Below, in pieces: positions 24,717 through 33,284 of a stretch of DNA of 64,000 nucleotides; the first letter of the stretch is position 1, and each line of letters begins with the position of its first letter. The translations under genes were made by a program, and so were the position numbers. Source of the DNA: Balanoglossus misakiensis (taxonomy: Eukaryota; Hemichordata); assembly GCA_040954595.2 (NCBI GenBank), contig CM082578.2:4960001-5024000 (forward strand), given 5' to 3'. Below the pieces are notes generated by a model, which made no database searches, was not told the origin of the DNA, and saw only the letters and a program-made list of their open reading frames with translations.

Positions 24717-24723
24717 TATAAAA
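24717..24723 (+). promoter_or_regulatory. TATA box of the DED-NACHT gene
   Basis: A perfect TATAAAA within AGGGTATAAAACGC, 109 bp upstream of the ATG at 24826. Transcription would be expected to start near 24745-24755, giving a 5' UTR of roughly 75 bp. No stop or competing ATG-led frame interferes strongly. The call is by position and consensus only. Confidence 0.5.
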
Positions 24724-24825
24724 CGCAAATACAGGCACATATGCGTGTTATACGCCGATAAGGATAGACGCTTTCAGTTGGGCAGACGCTAGACGGTGGC
24801 AGAGAAAGGTTTGCGTGTAAGAAAT

Positions 24826-24886
24826 ATGGCGGCAACTGACCCATTTAGAATGATGCTATTGAGAATAGCTGATGAAATCGTATCAG
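24826..24886 (+). CDS. DED-NACHT receptor, exon 1 (DED helix 1)
   Basis: The ATG in AAATATGGCGG opens MAATDPFRMMLLRIADEIVS, the typical first helix of a death effector domain, and ends at a donor TCAG|GTAGTG (GT at 24887) in phase 1. The exon is 61 bp. An in-frame GTG lies upstream, but the ATG has A at -3 and G at +4. A TATA box lies 109 bp upstream. Joined to the exon at 28442 the split codon becomes GAC and the reading continues SDKFERMKFLLEG, giving an uninterrupted DED. The join is inferred from phase and domain continuity; there is no transcript evidence here. Confidence 0.75.
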
Positions 24887-25642
24887 GTAGTGTGATTTTT
24901 TTTAAATTTATTTTGATATTGATACCACTCCTAAGCCAAAGCATTGTATTAAATATTTCCATTTTATCTTTGTATAGTCTGTAGTTATTCAAAACTGTCG
25001 AATTCAAGTTAAATCAGGCTACATCGGTACAGTAATATGTAATTTAAGTTTAAATATATTGGATGCATTTCCAAAACTACAACAGGAAAGGCATTACATG
25101 TATTTAGAAGATATAAACCGTTAAACGGCGAGCAATGGTGAAAATTAGCATATTTGGCGGGAAATAATTACCGACCGAAACGAGGAAACAGTCATCAAGC
25201 AAAGCGAATTGATCAAACTCTGGCGTGGAAGGTAGTAGACAAAACTCGAAATCTATTTCAACTTTATTTTCGGACACATGACTATCAAATCAACTTAATT
25301 AAACTGTTGGCAATTAAAATGTCTGGTATTTTCCTGGATAATTAAATTCCATAAAATTTAATTATGATAATTCTAATGAGCACCTCTGCTCAAATTAATC
25401 TGCTTTTGTATTCGTGACATGTTTTGAGAATATTTCCTTATTTTTAGCAGTTTTTGCTAATATGTGACACATTATACATTATATATCCTGAGTGTCTGCA
25501 CAAAACGTGCTGAAATTGCTTTCCGTGCTGTTCCATGATAGACATCTTGTGCAAACATAGAATCTCAGATAGCGTGCAGTTTCAAATAACTGACAAAATG
25601 CGTAATTATAGTGTTAGCGCTTGATTTTCAAAAGTGTCAAAT

Positions 25643-25985
25643 CTCCCAATTTGTGGTGGGATACACTCGTAGAGTCTGGTCGGGAAGTTGGTTGAGATGT
25701 TAAGAGACGGGAACACGTGTAGAGTATAGATTTCAACGCCGATGACTTTATTTTAAAATGGGACTAGCCATGGACATACAGGACAAGGCCTGTAGTACAG
25801 GCTGGACCAGCGGAACTGACTGTCGAACCAACTTGCTGCACCGAAAAAAACTCCCTTAATGACATTTCAGAATAGTGTTACAGTGATATTTAGATGTGCC
25901 GAAGGTACAATGCAAACCAGAATGCCTCGTTTTACAAAACTTTTGATTGAACCCAAGCTGTGAACGCAGGTAGACGTGTCAAATG
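25643..25985 (+). repeat. Dispersed repeat family R, copy 1
   Basis: Shares TTGTGGTGGGATAC, GAGACGGGAACACGTGTA, CGCCGATGACTTTATT, TGGACATACAGGACAAG and GGACCAGCGGAAC with copies at 40000-40312 (same strand) and 36964-37213 (opposite strand). No coding sequence is visible. It could be part of an LTR or SINE-like retroposon. Confidence 0.75.
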
Positions 25986-26789
25986 TGAATTAGTCTCAGC
26001 CAGCCACCAGTATGTAAAAATCTTTATGTGGGTGTGGCGTGCTCACAGCCCCTATCCAACGCCAAATTGATGTACATTTTCAGTGCCGCAGCAAGATGAG
26101 TTGTGATTCTCTATCTGTTGTGTATCATTATGAAATCATTCTCCACCACTTTCATTTGCAATAGTTCTTATTTCTCGAGGTTTTTCATGCTTTATCAGAT
26201 CATTATTATTGGGACAAACATCATATTTCCCCCACATTTCAGAACACCGATATTGGGCTTCTGCCACAGAAAGTGTTTCAACCAAAATGCTTAATTGATT
26301 TCAGTAGTAGGCCTACTTTCTGTAGTCTGTGCCTACAGTTGATATGAGCGCATATCTTCAAACTGACAGAAATGAATATAAAATTCCCCCTAAAATTCAA
26401 AGTTTCCTTACTGAAAAATACGGAATGAATTCAATAAACCGTCGATCGACTGCATTTTGGTAAGTTTCCATGCCAGTTTATGTGGCGGAACGACTAATTG
26501 AACAAATGTTTGAATCACTGGATCAGATCCCTCATTGGACGATGCAATTTCGCTAACTATAGTAACTTTACAGAGTTTAGTACTCAGTTCATGGCACAAT
26601 TCAAACTCCCGTAAAATTTATCGCCTTTACAAACAGCTAGCAAACTAAATACAGGTACTCAGAATAGGATAAAAGTATGATCAGTTAATCACACAGTCGA
26701 AATCAACGGAATCAAACCGACGGGGCGAGTTCAATGCAATGCGGGGCAGGGTTATGTCGTAGAGTATGACCGGTGAACCATCTTCAACT

Positions 26790-26930
26790 CGACCACTCGG
26801 ATTGTTGAATCTAACTGGCCCTCTTCATGCTCGTCACAACTACAATGACCACTGCCAAAGTACACTCGGATTGTTGAATCTAACTGGCCCTCTTCATGCT
26901 CGTCACAACTACAATGACCACTGTCAAAGT
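26790..26930. repeat. Recent 69-bp direct tandem duplication
   Basis: Two units beginning ACTCGGATTGTTGAATCTAA, almost identical over 69 bp (GCC versus GTC near the end). The period is a multiple of three, so the surrounding frames on both strands stay open and show 23-residue repeats, but nothing else suggests coding. Confidence 0.9.
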
Positions 26931-27073
26931 ATGTGTCGCATGATCTCGATGCCATTGCCCCTTGCGTCGACATCATGGTGGAATACGGTTAGAGTGAAAG
27001 CAGCGGGGGCACGCCATCTGACCGCCATGATTTTTTGCTAAAGAGGCTATGCGGTTCTCGTCGGATTTAGACA

Positions 27074-27598
27074 ACGTAAAGTACGGGAGTTTTTTTTTAA
27101 CTTTTTATTGGGATCGAACAACGGTGAACAAATACATTAGACTAAAAAAATTACACATTTTCCAATATCAAATATATGATCAAACAGTTACATACATAAG
27201 GTATTAGGGGTGACCATTTACCAATGTGTGCAGCAATTTTGGCCTTAGCTGCCGCAACTTTTTCTTCAATGTTGTATACATTTTTAAGCTGCATGATAAA
27301 ACATGATATCTAACGACATATTTTTTAGTTCTCATATATAAATACACATACGCACTTGCAGAGCTATGAAATTAACAATAATGTTCTCTTCCGGATCGCC
27401 AAAAATCATACACAGTTTAGAAGGTGAACAATTAAGTTTAATTGGTCCCCCCCCCCCAAATAAAGAGAGCAGTGGTGCATCTACAAGGCTAAAACAAATG
27501 ATTAAGAGACTCTATTTCAGTATTACACAAGGTACAATATGGAGTTGGAAACTTCTGTGGATTCAACTTAATTCAACTGACGTAAAGTACGGGAGTTT
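27074..27598 (-). mobile_element. 5'-truncated LINE insertion with 19-bp target duplications
   Basis: ACGTAAAGTACGGGAGTTT occurs at 27074-27092 and again at 27580-27598. The 487 bp between them, read on the minus strand, begin inside a LINE C-terminal zinc-knuckle-like segment (PTPYCTLCNTEIESLNHLF, then a stop) and end in AATAAAAAGTT followed by a poly-A run abutting the left duplication. Long target duplications, a poly-A tail and 5' truncation are the marks of target-primed reverse transcription. The frame has several stops, so the copy is dead. Confidence 0.9.
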
Positions 27599-28161
27599 AT
27601 GTGAGACCAACACTCAATAAAATGGCTGCTGGCAGAGTGACTGTGTTACGATCGAAACACATATTCGCCACTTTGGCGAATGAGGTGCAAGCAAAGTTTG
27701 CCAAAATGAATTTGACTTTGCGTTTGCTAGTGCTAGCGCGAACACCGAAGCGATTACGAAATCCATTATACCTCTATGCTACACCACAATATGTTAAGAC
27801 TAATTATAATGTTCTGTGAATGTATTTTTATATATTTATTTTTAGAGCGTCCGGTTTACCCGCTGAGTAATATTCATTAGAGAACCCTAAGTTTATGTGA
27901 CAAGAGTAATGCTGAACTGATCTTGTATAGAAATAGACAGGAGACCCACGTCAGAGAAATAAGTTCACATGACACTGTGGGTGTGTCTTTGGGGTTATTT
28001 TTGAAACAGCAACTAAAATTGAAATGGGTCGATAATTTGGCGCGTCACTGACGATACCCGAACCTTTGTATAGAAGAACTTCTTTAGCAATGGAAATACT
28101 GGCCTGCCTGTGCTCTTACAGAAACTTTTATGATTTAAGAAATGAATAAATCTCTATGAAC

Positions 28162-28162
<1 letters not shown>

Positions 28163-28230
<68 letters not shown>

Positions 28231-28430
28231 TTATTTATTTATTTATAAAGCGGCAATCTCCACAAAAAAGTGACCACAGCCGCTGAAAGATACAATACAA
28301 TAAAAGGATTGAAAATAAAATCTAATCAGTACAATAAGCCAACTTAAAAAGGTGTGTTTTAAGCATACGTTTAAAAGTATTAAAATTGTTACAAGAACGA
28401 ATATTCACTGGAACTATGACGTGGGCTTTG
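28163..28430 (-). mobile_element. LINE 3' end with (ATT)n tail, adjoining a splice acceptor
   Basis: Read on the minus strand, VPVNIRSCNNFNTFKRMLKT followed by HLFKLAYCTD and a stop is the conserved C-terminus of CR1/Rex-type LINE ORF2 proteins. The 3' UTR ends in TTTATAAATAAATAAAT and an (ATT)n array (28163-28230, seen as (AAT)n on the plus strand). The recognisable protein stops near 28412-28430, 11-30 bp before the acceptor AG of the next exon on the other strand. Confidence 0.8.
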
Positions 28431-28441
28431 TTTTTTTCCAG

Positions 28442-28666
28442 ACAAATTTGAGAGAATGAAGTTTCTGCTGGAGGGCAACATCCCCAAAAGGACATTGGAA
28501 GAAGCAAAGACAACAGAAGAATTGTTCAATATTATGATTGACAAAAAAATATTAAGTTCAGACAATACTGGTCTACTTGAGGCGATACTTACCGAGGTTG
28601 GGAATAAGCGACTGGCTGATGAAGTACATGTAAAAGCACAGTCCCTGAAGAAAGAAGCAACGCCAG
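28442..28666 (+). CDS. DED-NACHT receptor, exon 2 (rest of DED and linker)
   Basis: Entered in phase 1 after a strong T-rich acceptor, it reads KFERMKFLLEGNIPKRTLEE, then AKTTEELFNIMIDKKILSSD, then NTGLLEAILTEVGNKRLADE and a linker ending EATP. These are helices 2-6 of a death effector domain. The place of the usual RxDL motif is taken by NKRL, so the charge triad looks altered compared with the DED gene at 20.5 kb. The donor is CCAG|GTGTGT (GT at 28667), phase 1; exon length is 225 bp. Joined with 31936 the split codon becomes GAA and the protein continues EPSEADLNELESYLKRQ. Confidence 0.8.
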
Positions 28667-28761
28667 GTGTGTGTACCGATTTTAATGAAAAATGTTAAGA
28701 TTGATATCTCAGTTATTAACTAGTAAGATATATAAATGGCAACAGGTAAACAGTATCATGA

Positions 28762-28825
<64 letters not shown>

Positions 28826-28827
28826 GA
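28762..28827. repeat. (GTT)n microsatellite
   Basis: About 22 perfect GTT units in intron 2, giving a spurious poly-Leu frame. Confidence 0.97.
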
Positions 28828-29696
28828 GCTCTTCAGTTCGCGGACTTTCCTGTTATGTCAGTTGGCGTAGCCAGTCTGAGTTCGAATCCTATGAAATATA
28901 ACATAACCACAAAACCCAGTATGAGACCTAAGTGTCGGCATTAACTTTTGCACTGGTTAATACACAATATCTAATTTATCCCAAGTTTTGACAAAATTTT
29001 GACCTCGAAATTCACTTTAAGGTAACCAATGGATCTTGATACATTTTATGTATCAGTCGTTTCCTTGGACAAAGGCCGGTATGAGCCCAAATACACAGTT
29101 TTGGTCACTGGTCATTGATGCAAAATTTATGTAAATGTGCACCTCTGCAATTTAAAATTTCTCGGCTCCTACATAAAAATCTGCGCCAAATTTCCACACT
29201 TCGACATTTACCAGTAACACAGGATATCAGCTGAGAGTCCATACCATTGATTGGATTTTCTGTCAAAGTACAAACGGCTTTTACTGGTAAAAAGGCAAAA
29301 AAAAAATATTTTCATTTTGTGAAATTTTGCATGGTTTTGTGGCGATATCTCATACACGGTGTGGAAGTGTTAGAAAAGCCTGCTTCTCTATATTATCCTC
29401 AATGACTTGCAGTTTCTGCCAAAATCGGATAAATTGGTTTAAAATTGGGCGAGTGGACAAGTTTTGAAGATTTAAAAAAACAAGGTGCATAGGTGACAGT
29501 ATACTTTTAACTGCATTATTTATGTACATATCTAATTCTGGAGTAATAATTACTGCTATACAGTTCTGGTTTGATAGATATTGATCACTATCACATCACA
29601 ATTAATTAATGCTGTCACTAGACTAGCCCACTAGTCGCTTGGCGATTTTTAAATCTCAATACTTTTTGTGTTTTCGTTGGTTTTTTGTCTTAATTA

Positions 29697-31740
29697 GGGG
29701 ACCAAGCGCCCTCAGGCGCTTGGTCCCCTTCTGTTATTGCTGGAGTTTTTCTTCTTTCTTCTTGAGTCGTTTTTTTGCTCCCGTTTTTCTCAAAATCGAC
29801 GTGGCCTAGGATCTTGAAATTTGGCACGGTGATTGGGGCCCATGAGTACTGGTGCACCTGCCCTTTGAATTTGTAATTAGTCACGTGACTTGGTGGCTAT
29901 AATCGAGCGAAATTTTCAAATTGACCTAATTTGCACGTTAATGGGGGCATGTACATTCTTTTCGCGATTTTTGTAGACCATGTGGCCAAAATCCCCTATG
30001 CCAAATTTCAAGGTCCTAGGCCACGTCGATCTTGAGAAGAAGATTTTTGTAATAATTTTCGCATTTTTTGGTGGGCTGAGGACGAACACTGGGGCATCGG
30101 ACTTTGAACGTCATTACGTAATGTTGTGGAGATCTCACTAGCAGGCGGGTTGCAGTAGTCCTTGGAAAATCGGCTGGAATACGTAAACAGACCAGTGATT
30201 ATTTTCCACGGAATGAATTTTGGGACAACACATTATCGGAGTTCAGGCTGTGTTAGGGAGTTTTATTGAATTACGCTGAGTTTGTTAGCTGTTGCCGTTC
30301 AAATGTGTCTACGCAGACCCGGCTACACTGGTTAACATTCAATATAATGCGGCAGCGGACTTTGACCCTCAGTCGCTAATGTTGTGGGAGGTTTCATCAT
30401 TAGCATGGTAGTCACATGTAGTGGATAGTAGTTCGGAAATTGGCCTAAATACGTAAACAGACCAGTGATTTTCTTGCACGAAGGGAGTATAGTACCATCA
30501 GAGATCACGCTTCGTTGCCGTTCATAAGTTCCTACTTCAGTCGTGACGTTGCAACTGGACGTTCAGTATTGGGTTCGGCCCGCAGGTGGCCGTGGGGGTT
30601 ATCAGGTCCCCCGTAATGGCACGCAGCTTCATGCAGCTGTATGGGACCAAAATAATACGCCCGATTCGGGGGTCACCTGTGACACCGTACCTGCGTAACT
30701 CTATTATGTGCATGCGTAATTGTGGGGTCAATGAAAGGGATGCTAGCGTGGTATTTGTTGCACATGGATCAATATGAAGTCCGAATTTCCTGTCAAGTTG
30801 TGGGCGACCTTATGTGACATTTCACCTACTTTTGCTTAGTGAATAACAGCAGATGCATGCAGCTTTGGCGTGGTGGGGGGGGGGGTCACCTGTTGCACCT
30901 GCCTAAGTCATTGATTTTGTACATTTAATTGGACACTAACCAACAGGGCGATATGTGTGGTTTTTGTTCAAAAGGGACGAATGTAAGTGTCAGTTGGTTT
31001 TTGCCCAAATGTATAAGGTGATTTGGATGACCTCTGTCGTACAGTGCCATATCTCAGCACGTTGTACAGGTGCAGCTTTGGTATTTTGAGGGATGAAACT
31101 ATCATAAAATGCCAAATACAGGGGGATACCTGTGACACCTGCTTGATTCATGTATTACGTGCATACCTAATGGTAGGCAAAGTGAAAGGGCTGCAAATGT
31201 AGGCTTTGTTGCACATGACATAAGCAGGAATGAAAAAATTTTGTCAAATATTTGGGTGACCTCAGGTGTCCATTGACCTGCTTTCCATATGTTAGCATGC
31301 ACATCATATATAGCCAGGTGTTTGGAGGGGTAGGGTAGGACCCTCTGCGTCATGAAATGCTAAATTCCTGGGGCCACCTGTAACTTACTTGCGAAACTCA
31401 TTATTATGGCCATATATAATTTGACCAACCCAAAGGGCGAGGATTTTCCGTTGTCTTGAATATGAACCAAATAAGAATCCTAATTTTTGGCCCAATTTTT
31501 GGGTACCCTCACCTGACCTTTGAAGTACTTACTGAAGTACGGTACTTACAACGGAGAAGTTCACCTTTGGTTGTTGTGTTTGTACTTGTAGGACATGCAT
31601 TTCGGGTGGTTGCCTACTTCCCCATACATGTATCTCAACATCGAGAGCAAATACAGCCTACGCATTTGAATGGTACAACCCTGAATGGATTCTAATGGTT
31701 ATTAACTCTATGCTTGGGCCCGTTCAATGCTGCTTGCAGC
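29697..31740 (-). mobile_element. 2-kb hairpin-bounded insertion, possibly Helitron/Helentron-like
   Basis: The left edge is a perfect 14-bp hairpin (GGGGACCAAGCGCC, loop CTCA, GGCGCTTGGTCCCC) at 29697-29728. The right edge is the small palindrome GCTGCTTGCAGC at 31729-31740. Read on the minus strand, the large hairpin is followed at once by CTAA and the host T, as at a Helitron 3' end, but the opposite end lacks the usual TC, and a terminal palindrome instead recalls Helentron-type elements. The interior has no coding sequence, only diverged tandem repeats. The class is inference; the insertion itself is well supported by the uninterrupted repeat at 5606-5960. Confidence 0.55.
30060..31560. 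repeat. Degenerate tandem repeats inside the insertion
   Basis: Two units of about 275 bp (from 30085 and from 30350) share CGGACTTTGA, TAATGTTGTGG, AATACGTAAACAGACCAGTG and GTTGCCGTTCA. They are followed by about four units of 200-250 bp starting near 30670, 30880, 31115 and 31365 with GGGGTCACCTGTGACACCTG-like heads and AATGAAAGGG...TTTGTTGCACATG blocks. Units are strongly diverged, so the array is old. Confidence 0.65.
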
Positions 31741-31935
31741 TTTAATTGCAATACTTTTTGCGTGCATGCTTGCCTTGAGCGTGTTTTTGGTAATGAGATG
31801 AGTTTCGAATTTGGGACTGAGCTTGTGGTTTCGGGTAGCGTGGGTCTACGCGTTCCCTACACATAATGAAGCCCATAGACTTGGAGCAAGTCTATGCTGT
31901 CACTTATATCTCCTTTATTTATTTTTGCTACTCAG

Positions 31936-33284
31936 AACCATCAGAAGCGGATCTAAATGAACTGGAATCTTATTTGAAACGTCAGTACAAGCATAACTTT
32001 CAAATATTTTATCCGTTGCCATGGGACCACGATTTCAGCATAAATCTTGAAGATGTGTACACTCAACTGGTCGTGACAAGAACACCCGTAGGATCTTGCC
32101 TCCGTATAGGCAGAAGTATTACGAGTGAACTTGATGTATTTTCCAATGTCAAAGAAGAAGAATACTGTAAACGTATTGTTGTTAGGGGGGATCCAGCCAT
32201 TGGGAAGTCAGTGTTTTGTAGAAAGCTTGCTAATGACTGGTCTTGTGGTAAGCTGGAACAATTCAAGTTAGTATTTTTTCTGCAATTAAGACATTATAAC
32301 ATAAACCAAAGCAACGTTGAAGATATAGTGTTTGATGAGCTTCTACCTGATAACTTCCCTGTATCTCGTCAGAAGCTTCGGCATTATATGAACCAAGAGA
32401 GAGGTAAATCTATATTATTCATTTTAGATGGTTATGATGAAATGAATGCTGATATAAAGAAAGGCGAATCCGTTGTCCACAAATTAATCAACCAAAAATT
32501 ACTCCACAATTGCACAGTCTTAACAACCACAAGACCATATGGGCGGGACAGGGATTTTGCAAACTGCAAACTTGGGTTTCAAATTAGGGGGTTTGATGAC
32601 GAAAATTCTCAAAAATACATGAAGCACTACCTTAGATCCACAACGAATGGCTCGGAATGTAACGAAGAAGATTTGATCGATCATATTAAGAAATGTCGCT
32701 TAGATGCAGAGTTATTGCGTAATCCCTTAATTGTTACTTTCCTGTGCATCTTATGGAAAACACGAAAACTAACTGACAAGGCATTTAGCTTTCCAGAAAA
32801 GACTTCCGATCTTTATACCGAAATATTTGAGTGTTTGATTTCACAATTTTGTCAACGCACGCAGAGGGAAAGAGATAGTGCCGAAGAGCTAGCTGCCTCT
32901 CTGGCCGGAAATGTATATAGTCATTATAAGCAACGAAAACAACGAGGGGAGGTCCTGATTTTCGAAGAAGGGGACATTTCAAACTCTGAATCCCTTGAAT
33001 TAGGGTTTCTCGTTAGAAACGACGAGAAACATCTACGTGGTTCAGTATCGAAACCGCGTAAGATTCGTTATTTTTTTCACCGTTCGTTTCAAGAATATTT
33101 TTTGGCTCTTCATATTAGCAAAGAAATACAGAGAAACCCCGAGGTAAAAGCATTTCTGGAAGAAATGATGGAGTCCCCCGAAAAAAACTCACCAACAATT
33201 CGATTTCTGTGTGGTGTACTGAAAGAAAGCGCTCTTGCTGTATTTGAAATATTTGCCGATGCATTGAGAAAGTTACAAAAAAAG
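31936..33284 (+). CDS. DED-NACHT receptor, NACHT exon (first reading frame)
   Basis: After a strong acceptor, a pre-NACHT segment (YLKRQYKHNFQIFYPLPWDH) leads to the NACHT ATPase. It shows Walker A GDPAIGKS (32187-32210, residues 180-187 of the joined protein), Walker B ILFILDGYDE (32412-32441, residues 255-264), sensor-1 CTVLTTTRPYG, helical segment NPLIVTFLCILWK, and the winged-helix motif FFHRSFQEYFLALHI. NACHT proteins switch between ADP and ATP states and oligomerise through the N-terminal domain, here a DED, as cytoplasmic immune sensors. Exons 1-3 give 545 codons to 33284. In this frame translation would stop at 33317, just after SPTIRFLCGVL and a helix. The next frame carries on at once, so the stop is probably not the true end. 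Confidence 0.9.
33278..33284 (+). other. A-AAA-AAG heptamer at the frame change
   Basis: The zero frame reads TTA CAA AAA AAG ACA, so the heptamer sits as X-XXY-YYZ, the classic -1 slippery arrangement. After a -1 step the next codon is GAC and the frame stays open to 34897. I see no strong stem or pseudoknot 5-9 bases downstream; the following 60 bases are AT-rich. A one-base loss from an original A8 run, in the genome or in sequencing, would look the same. Confidence 0.5.

Larger units (their letters stand above)
24887..28441 (+). other. Intron 1 of the DED-NACHT gene
   Basis: A 3,555-bp intron, GTAGTG to TTTGTTTTTTTCCAG. It contains repeat R copy 1, a 69-bp tandem duplication, a LINE insertion with target duplications, and a LINE tail at its 3' end, each listed separately. 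The frame at 27601-27819, starting near AAAATGGCTGCTGG, has no recognisable domain. Confidence 0.7.
29613..31890 (+). repeat. Dispersed repeat family E, copy 2, split by an insertion
   Basis: The left part (29613-29697) matches 5606-5690 and ends GGTTTTTTGTCTTAATTA. The right part (31741-31890) matches 5690-5960, from TTGCAATACTTTTTGCG to CATAGACTTGGAGCAAG. The two parts are contiguous in copy 1, so the 2 kb between them was inserted. The right part ends only 45 bp before the acceptor of the NACHT exon, and it supplies the in-frame ATG at 31866, which is not the real start. Confidence 0.75.
28667..31935 (+). other. Intron 2 of the DED-NACHT gene
   Basis: A 3,269-bp intron ending in TTTATTTATTTTTGCTACTCAG. 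It carries a (GTT)n array, repeat family E copy 2 and the hairpin-bounded insertion with tandem repeats. The stretch 28900-29610 shows nothing recognisable. Confidence 0.7.

Noticed and set aside
28692-28901. Poly-Leu frame, and a tRNA-like GAGTTCGAATCC near 28880
   Set aside because: The frame is the (GTT)n array. The GTTCGAATCC box has no matching A box, anticodon arm or acceptor stem around it.
31866-31935. ATG-led N-terminus of the NACHT frame
   Set aside because: The ATG lies inside dispersed repeat E and precedes a strong acceptor at 31935; upstream DED exons join in phase instead.
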